Shown here one piece after another: positions 1 through 8,880 of a DNA stretch of 64,000 nucleotides. The stretch lies in contig UQTE01000001.1 in NCBI GenBank assembly GCA_900543805.1, positions 62,001 through 126,000 on the forward strand. The letters run 5' to 3'. The notes beneath the pieces were generated by a model. It saw only the letters and a program-made list of their open reading frames with translations. It was not told the DNA's origin and made no database searches. The translations under genes and the position numbers were made by a program. This stretch comes from an uncultured Sutterella sp. Its GTDB lineage: Bacteria; Pseudomonadota; Gammaproteobacteria; Burkholderiales; Burkholderiaceae_F. Position 1 is the first letter of the stretch, and every line of letters begins with the position of its first letter.

Positions 1-226
1 CGTCATAAAAGGCGTTCGCCGCGAATTCGTGTTCGTTGCGGTGCAGGGCGATGCCGCCGGCGATGAGATCGAAGAGCTGGCGGTTCGCCTTCGTCACCGC
101 GGGATGGCCCGCGGGCATGCCTTCCGAAGAAACCCCCATGCCCGGATGAGCCGAAAGGGGCGCGGCGAAAAGAAAGGCGCTCACGCCGGTGAGAAGCGTT
201 GCGCCGAGCGTAGTGAAGGGACGCAT
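1..226 (-). CDS. exported TPR-like protein (partial, runs off the left edge)
   Basis: A reverse-strand frame opens with ATG at 226-224 and stays open to the window edge, giving about 75 residues. The N-terminus is a typical Sec signal peptide: Arg at residue 2, a hydrophobic stretch through about residue 22, and a likely cleavage site after the APLSA sequence. The mature part contains a segment with TPR-like spacing (LFDLIAGGIALHRNEHEFAA), as in the exported tetratricopeptide proteins that sit near mutM/mutY and lolB in Burkholderiales. An in-frame ATG 12 codons upstream (262-260) with a GGAG about 13 bases before it is an alternative start; I prefer 226 because it leaves a compact signal peptide. 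It is divergent from mutY. The family assignment rests on one partial repeat. Confidence 0.6.
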   Translation of the reverse strand, partial: MRPFTTLGATLLTGVSAFLFAAPLSAHPGMGVSSEGMPAGHPAVTKANRQLFDLIAGGIALHRNEHEFAANAFYD

Positions 227-327
227 GTCGTTATGAATGTCGAGTGCGGAATGTCTCGCCATTGTAGCGAGAACGTCTCCGTACATACGGGTGAAGCGGG
301 ACGGAAGATGTGCCAAAATGCCACGTC

Positions 328-1407
328 ATGACAGAGAAACATCAGGAATTTCCGACGGAAGGCTTCGGCGCCGCGCTGGCGGATTGGCAGAGAAGCCACG
401 GCCGACACGCCTTTTCTTGGCAGCGCTACGACACGCCTTACGAGAGATGGCTCTCCGAAGTCATGCTGCAGCAGACGCGCACGACGACGGTGGAGGGGTA
501 TTTTCAAAAATTTCTCCGCGCCTTTCCCACGGTGGAGGATCTCGCCCGGGCGACGGACGACGAGGTGCAGGCGCTCTGGGCGGGACTCGGCTACTACAGC
601 CGCGCGCGAAATCTGCACAAGGCGGCCAAGCGGGTGGCCGAGCGAGGAGGCGTCTTTCCGAAAACCGCCGCGGGACTGGCCGAACTCCCAGGCGTGGGAC
701 CGAGTACGGCGGGCGCGATCGCGGCTTTCTGCTACAGCGAGCGCGCCGTCATGTGCGACGGCAACGCCAAGCGGGTGCTCGCGCGCGTGATGGCGATTCC
801 CGGGGCCGTCGGGGAGCGAGCCTTCGAGACGAAGGTCTGGTCCGCGGCCGAGTCGCTTTTGCCCGCGTCCGAAGACATGGCCGCCTATACGCAGGGGCTC
901 ATGGACGTGGGGGCGGAAATCTGCCGCAAAAAGGCGCCGCGCTGTTCGGAGTGTCCCGTCCGATCGTTTTGCCGGGCCTTTCGGGAAGGTCGCGTCGAAG
1001 ACTATCCGGCGCCGCGCGCCAAGCGCGAGCGCCCCGTTCGTCATGCGACGCTCTTTTTCCTCTACACGGAGGGAGGCGTCGTTCTCGAGAAAAAGACGAC
1101 GCCCGGCGTGTGGCGCGGACTTTGGGTGACGCCCGCGGGAGAAGGGTACGGCACGGCCGAGACGCTTGCGATCTCCCGGGAGGACGTCCTCTGGGAGCGC
1201 GTGGGCGAAGCCTGGCCGCACGACTTCACGCACTACCGCCTCGTCATCACGCCCGTCGTCGCGCGTCTGCGGACGATCAGGCGGGAAGGCTGGCGGATCG
1301 TGCCGCTTTCGGAACGGGAAACGCTCGGCATGCCCGCGCCGATCGCGCGCTACTGGCCCGAGGCGGACGCCGTCGCAGGTCAGCTCAACGCGTCTGTGTG
1401 CGGTTGA
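328..1407 (+). CDS. mutY: A/G-specific adenine DNA glycosylase MutY
   Basis: MutY removes adenine mispaired with 8-oxoguanine and acts in the cytoplasmic GO repair pathway. The N-terminal part carries the helix-hairpin-helix glycosylase fold, with the SEVMLQQT motif whose Glu is the E. coli E37 equivalent, a HhH motif (LPGVGPSTAGAI) and the catalytic Asp in the CDGNAKRV segment. A [4Fe-4S] motif follows with C-x6-C-x2-C-x5-C spacing (CRKKAPRCSECPVRSFC), then the NUDIX-like 8-oxoG recognition domain. About 359 residues, normal for the family. The start is uncertain: GTG at 310 has a GGAAG only two bases upstream, and ATG at 328 has no clear ribosome site. The 3' end overlaps convergent rapZ by 23 bases. 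Confidence 0.95.
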   Translation: MTEKHQEFPTEGFGAALADWQRSHGRHAFSWQRYDTPYERWLSEVMLQQTRTTTVEGYFQKFLRAFPTVEDLARATDDEVQALWAGLGYYSRARNLHKAAKRVAERGGVFPKTAAGLAELPGVGPSTAGAIAAFCYSERAVMCDGNAKRVLARVMAIPGAVGERAFETKVWSAAESLLPASEDMAAYTQGLMDVGAEICRKKAPRCSECPVRSFCRAFREGRVEDYPAPRAKRERPVRHATLFFLYTEGGVVLEKKTTPGVWRGLWVTPAGEGYGTAETLAISREDVLWERVGEAWPHDFTHYRLVITPVVARLRTIRREGWRIVPLSERETLGMPAPIARYWPEADAVAGQLNASVCG

Positions 1408-2266
1408 GGCCGTAGCTCTCGAGAGCCCGATGCCGTACGAGCGCGCCTTCTTCGGCAAAGCGGCGGCAGAGCGTTTCCGCCGTGAAGACGGAGCGGTGCT
1501 GTCCGCCCGTGCAACCGATTGCCACGGTGAGATAGTGGCGGTTTTGCGCGCGGTAGGCGGGGAGCCACCGACGAACGAATCCCTCGATGTCGTCGATCAT
1601 GCGCACGACGTCGGGCTGGGCGGCGAGAAACGCCGCGACGGGTTCGTCCTTCCCCGTGAGCGGGCGAAGGGATTCGTCGTAATAGGGATTGGGAAGACAG
1701 CGCACGTCGAAGACCAGGTCCGCGGCGACGGGCAGTCCGTGCTTGAAGGCGAAGGACTCGAACGACAGCGTGAGCGGCGCGCTCGCGAGATTGACGAACT
1801 GCAGAACCCAGCGGCGAAGAACGTTGGGGAGAATCCCCGTCGTGTCGAGGACGTGTCCCATGACGGCCGCCTCGCCGAGAATGTCGCGCTCGCGCTCGAT
1901 CGCCTCCTGTAGCGTCGCTTCGCGCCCGTTTTTACTCAGGCGGGCCGTGAGCGGATGGCGGCGCCTCGTTTCGGAGAATCGCTGCACGAGTTCCGTGGTC
2001 GAAGCCGTCAGAAAGAGGACGCGCACGTCGTGCCCTTCGGCGCGCAGGGTTTCAATGCCGTTGCGGATGCCTTCGAAGGTGGCGTGGGAACGGGCGTCGA
2101 TGGCGACCGCCGCCATGTTCGTGCCGCCCGAATGCAGGTCGCGCAGGACGGGGACGAGAAAGTGTGCGGGCAGATTGTCGATGCAGTAGTAGCCGCAGTC
2201 TTCGAGCTGTCGGATGGCGATCGACTTGCCGCTTCCCGAGAGGCCGGTAACCAAAACGATTTGCAT
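1385..2266 (-). CDS. rapZ: RNase adapter / nucleotide-binding protein RapZ
   Basis: This protein of 293 residues is RapZ (YvcJ family). In E. coli it guides RNase E to the small RNA GlmZ and senses glucosamine-6-phosphate; its target in betaproteobacteria is not known to me. The N-terminal P-loop GLSGSGKS is at residues 8-15, the DNLP motif follows, and the conserved C-terminal block IGCTGGQHRSV is intact. A GGAG lies six bases before the ATG. It follows rpoN by 78 bases on the same strand. In Burkholderia and Bordetella, as I recall them, hpf, ptsN and hprK stand between rpoN and rapZ; none is present here. Confidence 0.95.
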   Translation of the reverse strand: MQIVLVTGLSGSGKSIAIRQLEDCGYYCIDNLPAHFLVPVLRDLHSGGTNMAAVAIDARSHATFEGIRNGIETLRAEGHDVRVLFLTASTTELVQRFSETRRRHPLTARLSKNGREATLQEAIERERDILGEAAVMGHVLDTTGILPNVLRRWVLQFVNLASAPLTLSFESFAFKHGLPVAADLVFDVRCLPNPYYDESLRPLTGKDEPVAAFLAAQPDVVRMIDDIEGFVRRWLPAYRAQNRHYLTVAIGCTGGQHRSVFTAETLCRRFAEEGALVRHRALESYGLNRTQTR

Positions 2267-2344
2267 GCTCGCTCCATGAGGGTCGTGACGTTCGCTCAGT
2301 CTACGGCAAAACGAAATCTTCGCTGAAAGAGAGCTCGGCGTCCT

Positions 2345-3691
2345 TCAGTCTTTGCGGCGCCGCTCGCTCGGACTCGGAATGCCCGCTTCAGTGCGATATT
2401 TCGCCACGGTTCTCCGGGCGACGTCAAAGCCCGCCTCCGTCAGCATGGCCGTGAGCTTCGTGTCGCTCAAAGGATGGGCGGGATCCTCGTTTTTCACCCA
2501 GCCGTAGATTCGCTCGACGATCGCCTCCCGACTCGGTCCGGATTGTCCGGGCCCCGGGAAGAGCGTCTGCAGCTCGTAGGTGCCGTGCGCACAGCGGAAA
2601 TACTTGCTCGTGACGGTGCGGCTGACGGTGGAGTCGGCGAGGCCGAGCGCCGCGGCCGCCTCCTGCTGCGTGAGCGGCACGAGGGCCTCGGGGCCCCGGC
2701 GGAAAAAGGCTTCCTGCCGCATGCCGGCGAAGCGGACGATCCGAAGAAGCGTTTCCTTTCTCGCTTCGACCGCGCGCACGAAGGCTTTGGCTTCCTGCCA
2801 GAGTTCGCGCAGGTTTTCGTCGCGCGCCGCCCGTTCGTCCGATTGCACGAGCGAAACGACGGGTTCGGCGCCCCGCAGGAGCGTGAAGCGAAGGCCCCCT
2901 TCGGGGAGCGTCTCCACCCACACGTCGGGACGGACGTACTGCACGGGCGCTTCGGCAAAGTCCGAGGTGATGTTGGGTTGGAGCTTCGGGAGGAGCGCAA
3001 GGAGGTCGTCGCGCAAATCGGACGGGAGTCCGCAGGACGGCGCGCGAAGCCCGGCGAGCCCTTCGAGTCCCGATTCGGTGAGGCGCCGGAAGGCCTCGGC
3101 GGTTTGCGGGGCGACTTCTCCTTCCTTCTGGAGTTCGTCGACCTGCAGACGGAGCATTTCTCCGCGGCTGAAGGCGCCCACGCCCGTCGGATCGAAGGAG
3201 CGCAGAATTTCGAGCGCGCGCCGCCAGTCGTCAGGCGCAATCCTTTCGTTCGCTTCCTTGCGGAGAACGTCGAGGGGCGCGGGGAGAAGACCGTGTTCGT
3301 CGAGCGCGTCGATCAGATAGAGAAGCGCCGCGCGGGTGTCGTCCGCAAGCGAAAGAAATCCCATTTGCGCGCGCAAATGTTCGCTTAGCGTTTCTTCGCG
3401 CGCCGAGGCGTCCCAGGGATCGGCGGAGGATTCTTCGGCTCCCGGCCATCGGTCGTAGAGACGGTCGAGCGGGACGTCCGCGCGCTCGAGCGCGAGTCCC
3501 TCTTCGGAGGGGGCGTCGGACGGTTCGGCCGCTTCCGCGTCGACTTCGAGAAAGGGATTCTCCGCGGCGAGGCGCTCCGCCTCGTCGCGCAGTTCCGCCG
3601 CCGACATCTGCAGGACGCGCAGGGACTGCTGCTGCGACAGGCTGAGCGTCGTCTGCAGACGTTGCGAGGCCGAAAGATCGAGTCCGAGCAT
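2345..3691 (-). CDS. rpoN: RNA polymerase sigma-54 factor
   Basis: RpoN directs RNA polymerase to -24/-12 promoters and needs AAA+ activators to open them. Region I is recognisable at the N-terminus as a Gln-rich activator-interaction segment (QRLQTTLSLSQQQSLRVLQ). An acidic region II follows, then the core-binding domain. The C-terminal RpoN box is present as ARRTVAKYR and continues into the usual GIPSPSERR. At 448 residues it is slightly short for the family, mainly in the acidic linker. The ATG shares one base with the lptB stop (TAATG), so translation is probably coupled. It is the fifth reading frame after kdsD in one operon. The gltI promoter in this window is a plausible target. Confidence 0.95.
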   Translation of the reverse strand: MLGLDLSASQRLQTTLSLSQQQSLRVLQMSAAELRDEAERLAAENPFLEVDAEAAEPSDAPSEEGLALERADVPLDRLYDRWPGAEESSADPWDASAREETLSEHLRAQMGFLSLADDTRAALLYLIDALDEHGLLPAPLDVLRKEANERIAPDDWRRALEILRSFDPTGVGAFSRGEMLRLQVDELQKEGEVAPQTAEAFRRLTESGLEGLAGLRAPSCGLPSDLRDDLLALLPKLQPNITSDFAEAPVQYVRPDVWVETLPEGGLRFTLLRGAEPVVSLVQSDERAARDENLRELWQEAKAFVRAVEARKETLLRIVRFAGMRQEAFFRRGPEALVPLTQQEAAAALGLADSTVSRTVTSKYFRCAHGTYELQTLFPGPGQSGPSREAIVERIYGWVKNEDPAHPLSDTKLTAMLTEAGFDVARRTVAKYRTEAGIPSPSERRRKD

Positions 3692-4470
3692 TACATGCGG
3701 AAGTTGTCGCCGAGATAGAAGGTGCGCACTTCGGGATTGTCGATGATGTCCTTGGGCGAGCCCGAGGCGAGGACGCTGCCTTCGTTGATGATGTAGGCGT
3801 GGTCGCAGATGGCGAGCGTTTCGCGGACGTTGTGGTCCGTGATGAGCACGCCGATGTTGCGGTCCTTGAGGAATCGGACGATGCGCTGAATTTCGATCAC
3901 CGCGATGGGGTCGACGCCCGCGAACGGTTCGTCGAGCAGAATGAAGCGCGGATTCGCGGCGAGCGCGCGGGCGATTTCGGTGCGGCGGCGTTCGCCACCC
4001 GAAAGCGACATCGCCATGCTCGTGCGGATGTGCTGAATCTGCAGCTCTTCAAGGAGCATGTTGAGGCGCCGTTCGATCTCGGGCTTCGAGAGGGGACGGC
4101 CGTCTTCGCCGTCCTGAAGTTCCAGAATGGCTCGGATGTTGTCTTCCACCGTGAGGCGGCGGAAAACGCTTGCTTCCTGGGGAAGATAGGAGAGTCCGAG
4201 GCGGGCGCGCTGATAGATCGGCATGTGCGTGATCGACTTGCCGTCGAGTTCGATCGTGCCGCGGTCCGCGACGACGAGCCCCACGACCATGTAGAAGGAC
4301 GTGGTCTTGCCGGCGCCGTTCGGCCCGAGCAGGCCCACCACTTCTCCGGACTTCACGGCCAGATCGACGCCCTTGACGACCTGTCGGGAACCGTAGTGCT
4401 TCTGCAGCCCCGTCGCCACGAGCGTGTGGGTGTTGTGGCGGATAGGATTGGTGTTTTGCGTTTCGGTCAC
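3691..4470 (-). CDS. lptB: LPS export ABC transporter ATP-binding protein LptB
   Basis: LptB is the cytoplasmic ATPase of the LptB2FG extractor, which lifts LPS from the inner membrane and drives it along LptC-LptA to LptD/E. Walker [10 protein letters not shown] is at residues 49-57, the signature is LSGGERRR, and Walker B is [13 protein letters not shown], a run typical of LptB. Length (259) is slightly above the usual 241 because of an extra N-terminal segment of about 15 residues. It lies six bases downstream of lptA and overlaps rpoN by one base. LptF and LptG are not encoded in the window, as is usual. Confidence 0.96.
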   Translation of the reverse strand: MTETQNTNPIRHNTHTLVATGLQKHYGSRQVVKGVDLAVKSGEVVGLLGPNGAGKTTSFYMVVGLVVADRGTIELDGKSITHMPIYQRARLGLSYLPQEASVFRRLTVEDNIRAILELQDGEDGRPLSKPEIERRLNMLLEELQIQHIRTSMAMSLSGGERRRTEIARALAANPRFILLDEPFAGVDPIAVIEIQRIVRFLKDRNIGVLITDHNVRETLAICDHAYIINEGSVLASGSPKDIIDNPEVRTFYLGDNFRM

Positions 4471-4476
4471 GGTGCG

Positions 4477-5076
4477 TCAGTCCTTCTTGGCGGGCGAAAG
4501 AGAGGTGGCGTTCGAGAGGTCCGCGCCTTCGCGGGACTTGGTTTCCTTGGCGTTGTTGTTGCGCGGCGCGATGATGGTGCTCACGCGCTGCTTCTGGCCG
4601 TTCACCACGCCGCCTTCGACGCGGGAGCGGGCGTTGCGCATGTCGTAGACGATGCGTTCGCCCTCGGTGATGTCCTTTTCCACGCCGTTTTCGGAACGGG
4701 CGAGGCGCGCCTTGCCGTCGAGCGTGATCGTGTCGACCTCTTCGTCATAAATGATTCTTTCGGCCTGCGCGTGCACCCATTCGTCCACGCCGGGCGTCTT
4801 GGGATCGCGCTGCTGACGGAAGCGCGCGAGGTTCCCCGTGACGGTGCCCTGGCGGTAGCCGCGCGCGGAGAGGCGCAGTTCAAGACGGGCGCCCAGAAGG
4901 TTCATGGAGCCTTGGGTCACGATGACGTTGCCCGAATACACGGCGGTCTGCTTGACTTCGTCCCCGTTGAAGGTGTCGGCGTGGATCTCGATGGGCTGCT
5001 CCCGGTCCGTCGAAAGGGCGAAGGCGCTGAGCGGGAACAGGACGCTGGCGAGAAGGCATAGGACTTTGGTGGACAT
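4477..5076 (-). CDS. lptA: LPS transport periplasmic protein LptA
   Basis: LptA forms the periplasmic beta-jellyroll bridge for LPS. The 199-residue product starts with a signal peptide ending at about residue 20 (LSAFA). The OstA-like fold follows, recognisable from IEIHADTFNGDEVKQTAVYSG and VHAQAERIIYDEEVDTI. The C-terminal 30 residues are polar and low in complexity, with Asn and Lys runs, and are probably disordered. It sits between lptC (17 bases upstream) and lptB (six bases downstream) in the conserved export operon. Assignment relies on the combination of fold motifs, signal peptide and context. Confidence 0.93.
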   Translation of the reverse strand: MSTKVLCLLASVLFPLSAFALSTDREQPIEIHADTFNGDEVKQTAVYSGNVIVTQGSMNLLGARLELRLSARGYRQGTVTGNLARFRQQRDPKTPGVDEWVHAQAERIIYDEEVDTITLDGKARLARSENGVEKDITEGERIVYDMRNARSRVEGGVVNGQKQRVSTIIAPRNNNAKETKSREGADLSNATSLSPAKKD

Positions 5077-5093
5077 GACGAGTTCTCGTGTTA

Positions 5094-5702
5094 TCAGGGC
5101 AAAGCGATCGATTTGGATTGCGGGTGAAGGACCGTCTGGACGCTCCCCGTCAGCTCGACGGTGTGCGCGACGTTATCGTAGCGCATTCCGTTTTGCGAGG
5201 AGGTGGTGTCTTCTCCGCGCCGCATGAAGACGGGACGGTCGGTCTCAAACTGGTGCGTGTCGAGGAAGCCGTTGAGGAATTCCGTCTCGAAATAGAGATC
5301 GGGCTCCGCTTCGGAGGCGGCCCGGGTGAAACGGACGTTTCCCGTAAGCTGAACGGTTTCCAGGCCGTCGAGGCTTTCGGCCTTGTCGGCCCTTGCGACG
5401 ATCTGGGGCTTGGACGGATCCAGGGTGTGGTAGGTGGCCTGGTGGGCCATCATGCGCTCGTCGGAGTAATGCTCGACGCTCTGGGCGGCGAGCCGTTGCG
5501 AGGCGACGCCCTGTTCGTTGAAGTCCGACATCGTGACGTCGGTCGCGGTGAAGTCGGGCGACGAGGCGCTCGGAACGTACTTCAGGTCGTCGAGCGTGAT
5601 CTGGATGGAATAGTAGTAGCTCAGTCCGACGAGGGAGAAGAGCAGGGCGGCGCCGACGATGGCCGTGATGCGTTCCTGAATGATGAGGCGACGGTGTGCC
5701 AT
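5094..5702 (-). CDS. lptC: LPS export protein LptC
   Basis: LptC is a bitopic inner-membrane protein that takes LPS from LptB2FG and passes it to LptA. The 202-residue product has one N-terminal membrane segment (about residues 12-31) without a cleavage site, then a periplasmic LptC jellyroll domain with the motif PDFTATDVTMSDFNEQG and the following LAAQSVEHYSDERMMAHQ. The start codon is one base after the kdsC stop, so the two are tightly coupled. LptC diverges quickly in sequence, so position between kdsC and lptA is an important part of the call. Confidence 0.92.
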   Translation of the reverse strand: MAHRRLIIQERITAIVGAALLFSLVGLSYYYSIQITLDDLKYVPSASSPDFTATDVTMSDFNEQGVASQRLAAQSVEHYSDERMMAHQATYHTLDPSKPQIVARADKAESLDGLETVQLTGNVRFTRAASEAEPDLYFETEFLNGFLDTHQFETDRPVFMRRGEDTTSSQNGMRYDNVAHTVELTGSVQTVLHPQSKSIALP

Positions 5703-5703
5703 C

Positions 5704-6240
5704 TCACTTTCCTTCCACGTAGGTTTGGCGGATCAGATCGTCCCAGCGGTCCTGGGCGCGGAGAATGAGTTCGGCGAGTTCGCGCACGGCGCCGCGGCCG
5801 CCCGGGAAACGGGAGCGGAAGTCGACGAGATCGTCGAGGTCGGCGATGCCGTCGGCGGGCGTCGCGGAGAGCCCCGCCCGCATGAGAAGCGGCAGGTCGG
5901 GGACGTCGTCGCCCATGTAGGCAACCTCTTCGTTTTCGAGGCCGTGGCGGGCGAGCATGGCTTCCCAGGCGTTCGTCTTGAAGCGCTGCCCCTGGGCGAG
6001 GTCCGTAATGCCGAGTTCCTCGGCGCGGCGCGCCACGATGTCGGACGAGCGCCCCGTGATGATGCCGACGGGGATGCCCGCCTTCTGGAGCATCTTGATG
6101 CCGAGACCGTCCCGAACGAAAAAGGCCTTGTAGAGTTCCCCCGATCCGGAAACGTTGATCGTGCCGTCGGAGAGAACGCCGTCGACGTCGAGGATCACCA
6201 TGCGGATGCGGCGGGCTTTTTCCTGGAGCTTGGCCACCAT
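5704..6240 (-). CDS. kdsC: 3-deoxy-D-manno-octulosonate 8-phosphate phosphatase KdsC
   Basis: KdsC dephosphorylates Kdo-8-phosphate to Kdo in the cytoplasm, the third step of Kdo synthesis. It is a small cap-less HAD phosphatase of 178 residues. The nucleophile motif ILDVDGVLSDG has its two aspartates at about residues 18 and 20. GIPVGIITGRSS supplies motif II, and the YMGDDVPDLPLL segment gives the Mg-binding aspartates of motif IV. It lies nine bases after kdsD and one base before lptC, so Kdo synthesis and LPS export are probably co-transcribed. Confidence 0.95.
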   Translation of the reverse strand: MVAKLQEKARRIRMVILDVDGVLSDGTINVSGSGELYKAFFVRDGLGIKMLQKAGIPVGIITGRSSDIVARRAEELGITDLAQGQRFKTNAWEAMLARHGLENEEVAYMGDDVPDLPLLMRAGLSATPADGIADLDDLVDFRSRFPGGRGAVRELAELILRAQDRWDDLIRQTYVEGK

Positions 6241-6249
6241 AGGGACTCC

Positions 6250-7233
6250 TTAGAGGACTTTGGCGTTGACGAGGTCGTGCATGTGCAGGGCGCCGACGAG
6301 GCGGTTCTCGCCGTCGACGACGAGAAGCTGGTTGCACTGGCGCTGATTGAGGATGCGCACGGCCTGCGCGGCGAGTTCCTCGGGACGGATCACGGCGGGC
6401 GAGCGCGTCATGACTTCCGAGATGATGACGGGACGGATGTCGCCGCGGGCCTCGATGAGTCGGCGCAGGTCGCCTTCGGTGAAGATGCCGAGGACGCGGT
6501 GGTCGGCGTCGACGATCGCGGTCATGCCGATGTGCTTCTTGGTGATGACGCGGACGGCGTCGAGAACGCGCGTGTCGGCGGTGACGAAGGGCACCGCGTC
6601 GCCCGAGCGCATGACGTCGGAGACGTGCAGAAGGAGACGCCGTCCGAGCGCGCCGCCCGGATGGCTTCGCGCGAAGTCCTCCTTGCTGAATCCCTTCGCG
6701 GAGAGGCAGGAGACCGCCAGGGCGTCGCCGAGCGCGAGCGTGGCCGTCGTCGAGGTGGTGGGCGCGAGGTTGAGCGGGCAGGCTTCGCGTTCGACGTGGC
6801 AGTTGAGGTGCACGTCCGCGTACTTCGCAAGGCTCGAATTGGGGTTCCCGGTCATGGCGATGAGGCGGGCGCCTTCGCGCTTGAGGGTCGGAACGATCGT
6901 CAGGAGTTCGTTCGTTTCGCCCGAGTAGGAGATGGCGAGCACCACGTCGTCGGACGTGATCATGCCGAGGTCGCCGTGAGCGGCTTCGGCCGCGTGCACG
7001 AAGAAGGCGGGCGTGCCCGTGGAGGCGAAGGTCGCGGCGAGTTTGCGGCCGATGTGCCCCGATTTGCCCACGCCCGAAACGACCAGTCGGCCGCGGCAGT
7101 CGAGAAGAATGCGGACGGCTTCGACGAAATCGTCGCCGATGCGGTCGGCGATCATGTGCAGGGCTTCGGCTTCCTGTTGCAGGACGGCCTGTCCGAGTCG
7201 AAGGGCTGCGGCGGGATCGAGCTGATAAGGCAT
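6250..7233 (-). CDS. kdsD: D-arabinose 5-phosphate isomerase (KdsD/KpsF family)
   Basis: This enzyme interconverts ribulose-5-phosphate and arabinose-5-phosphate, the first step to Kdo. At 327 residues it has the family's full layout: an N-terminal SIS sugar-isomerase domain (VVSGVGKSGHIGRKLAATF, AAEAAHGDLGMI, SYSGETNEL) and two C-terminal CBS domains from about residue 205. A KpsF or GutQ paralogue would look similar, but the position at the head of the kdsC-lptCAB-rpoN operon makes KdsD the natural call. The 178 bases upstream must hold the operon promoter; I do not see an unambiguous -35/-10 pair. Confidence 0.94.
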   Translation of the reverse strand: MPYQLDPAAALRLGQAVLQQEAEALHMIADRIGDDFVEAVRILLDCRGRLVVSGVGKSGHIGRKLAATFASTGTPAFFVHAAEAAHGDLGMITSDDVVLAISYSGETNELLTIVPTLKREGARLIAMTGNPNSSLAKYADVHLNCHVEREACPLNLAPTTSTTATLALGDALAVSCLSAKGFSKEDFARSHPGGALGRRLLLHVSDVMRSGDAVPFVTADTRVLDAVRVITKKHIGMTAIVDADHRVLGIFTEGDLRRLIEARGDIRPVIISEVMTRSPAVIRPEELAAQAVRILNQRQCNQLLVVDGENRLVGALHMHDLVNAKVL

Positions 7234-7355
7234 GTGGATCTTCGTGAAAAGCGGTTGGAAGTCAATCTTTAAATGATACCGCGTTCGGAGGCGGCGCCGA
7301 TTCGAGAAGTCGCATTCGCCGCGGGTTCACGACAATTTTTTTTCTTTTGCCAATG

Positions 7356-7381
7356 CAAAAACGGCACCCCGAAGGGTGCCG
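7356..7381 (-). terminator. rho-independent terminator of the gltIJKL operon
   Basis: On the reverse strand an 8-bp perfect stem (CGGCACCC / GGGTGCCG) closes a UUCG-type tetraloop and is followed by five T residues. It lies about 30 bases after the last transporter gene and ahead of the divergent-side leader of kdsD. Confidence 0.85.
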
Positions 7382-7411
7382 CGGCAGCTGTCGACCGTAA
7401 GGCGGGGCCGA

Positions 7412-8146
7412 TCAGTGCGAGAGAATCTTGGAGAGGAACTTCTGGGCGCGGTCCGTATGGGGCTTGCCGAAGAACTCTTCCGCGGGCAGATTTTCGATGA
7501 TTTCGCCCGCGTCCATGAAGATGACGCGGTCGGCCACCTTCTTGGCAAAGCCCATTTCGTGGGTGACCACCATCATGGTCATGCCTTCCTTGGCGAGCTG
7601 CACCATGACGTCGAGCACTTCGTTGATCATTTCCGGGTCAAGCGCCGAGGTCGGTTCGTCAAAGAGCATGCAGATCGGGTCCATGGCGAGCGCGCGGGCG
7701 ATGGCGACGCGCTGCTGCTGGCCGCCCGAGAGCTGGCCGGGGAACTTGTCGGCGTGCTTGAGAAGGCCGACGCGGTCAAGGAGCTTCAGACCGCGTTCGG
7801 TCGCTTCCTCACGGCCGCGGCCGAGCACCTTCATCTGCGCGAGAACGAGGTTTTCCCGAATCGAGAGATGGGGGAAGAGTTCGAAATGCTGGAACACCAT
7901 GCCCACGCGGCTGCGCAGCTTCGGCAGGTCGGTCTTGGGGTCGCCTACGGAGATGCCGTCGACGATGATCTCGCCCTTCTGGAAGGGTTCGAGCGCGTTG
8001 ACCGTCTTGATGAGGGTGGACTTGCCCGAGCCCGACGGACCGCAAACAACGACGACCTCACCCTTCTCGACGTTGACGGAGCAGTCCTTCAACACCTGGA
8101 AAGAGCCGTACCACTTGCTGATGTTCTTGATTTCAATCATTGCCAT
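7412..8146 (-). CDS. gltL: glutamate/aspartate ABC transporter ATP-binding protein (GltL/GlnQ type)
   Basis: This is the ATPase of a polar amino acid importer. Walker A is [10 protein letters not shown] near residue 37, the signature [17 protein letters not shown], and Walker [14 protein letters not shown]. Switch histidine lies in VVTHEMGF. At 244 residues it matches the GltL/GlnQ family exactly. The choice of GltL over GlnQ follows from the two permeases and the GltI-type binding protein upstream. It is last in the operon, 39 bases after gltK, and is followed by a strong terminator. A second in-frame ATG two codons in is an equally possible start. Confidence 0.93.
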   Translation of the reverse strand: MAMIEIKNISKWYGSFQVLKDCSVNVEKGEVVVVCGPSGSGKSTLIKTVNALEPFQKGEIIVDGISVGDPKTDLPKLRSRVGMVFQHFELFPHLSIRENLVLAQMKVLGRGREEATERGLKLLDRVGLLKHADKFPGQLSGGQQQRVAIARALAMDPICMLFDEPTSALDPEMINEVLDVMVQLAKEGMTMMVVTHEMGFAKKVADRVIFMDAGEIIENLPAEEFFGKPHTDRAQKFLSKILSH

Positions 8147-8185
8147 GGTGGAGTAATCCTTTTGTTTTTCTCTGGGGGAGAGTGG

Positions 8186-8863
8186 TTAGCGCGCGACGGC
8201 CATCCTCGCCTGCAGTCGACGAATCAGCAGGGAAAGAGAGAGGGAGACCGTCAGGTAGGCCAGCGCCGCAAACGAGTACATCAGAATCAGTTCCCCGTCG
8301 CGTTGGGCGATTTTCGTCACGGCTCCCATGAAGTCGTTGCCGCTGATCACGTAGACGAGACTCGTGTCCTGAAAGAGAATGATCGTCTGCGTCAGAAGAA
8401 CGGGGAGCATGTTGCGAATCGCCTGCGGTAGCACGACGTAGCGCATCGTCTGAGGGTAGCTCAAACCGAGACCGTATGCGGCGAAAATCTGCCCTTTTTT
8501 GACCGACTGGATGCCCGCGCGCATGATCTCGCTGAAATACGCGGCTTCAAAGAGCACGAAAGTGATGATGGCCGTCCAGTCCGCGCCGATCATGACGGGG
8601 TGGTCGAACGCGAAGAGCACCCGCAACACTTCCGGCATCAGGAGGAAGAACCAGAAGAGAATCAGAACAAGCGGAACGGAACGCATGAAATTCACGTAGA
8701 GCCGCGCGGGCTCGCGAAGCAGGGGCTTCGACGAAAGACGAGCGAGCGCGAGAAGCGTCCCGAGCGTGAGACCGCCCGCGGTCGTGATGAGCGTGAGTTT
8801 GATCGTGTAGGCGGCGCCGTTCAGGAGGAAGGCCGACGAATTGGTGATCGAAGAAAAGTCCAT
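8186..8863 (-). CDS. gltK: glutamate/aspartate ABC transporter permease GltK
   Basis: A 225-residue HisMQ-family permease. I place the start at ATG 8863 because AAGGAG lies at good spacing upstream and the following residues (MDFSSITNSSAFLLNGAAYT) match the usual GltK N-terminus; an upstream extension of the frame would overlap gltJ. Several hydrophobic segments are visible, and the EAA loop that contacts the ATPase appears as ILRAGI-type sequence (SEIMRAGIQSVKKGQIFAA) followed by ALGLSYPQ-like residues (AYGLGLSYPQTMRYVVLPQA). It lies 17 bases after gltJ and forms a heterodimer with it. Confidence 0.92.
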   Translation of the reverse strand: MDFSSITNSSAFLLNGAAYTIKLTLITTAGGLTLGTLLALARLSSKPLLREPARLYVNFMRSVPLVLILFWFFLLMPEVLRVLFAFDHPVMIGADWTAIITFVLFEAAYFSEIMRAGIQSVKKGQIFAAYGLGLSYPQTMRYVVLPQAIRNMLPVLLTQTIILFQDTSLVYVISGNDFMGAVTKIAQRDGELILMYSFAALAYLTVSLSLSLLIRRLQARMAVAR

Positions 8864-8880
8864 GATTCGCTCCTTTCCGG

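Noticed and set aside
309-340. A second sigma-54 promoter ahead of the exported TPR-like gene (TTGGCAC on -)
   Set aside because: The -12 TTGC element is missing at the required distance.
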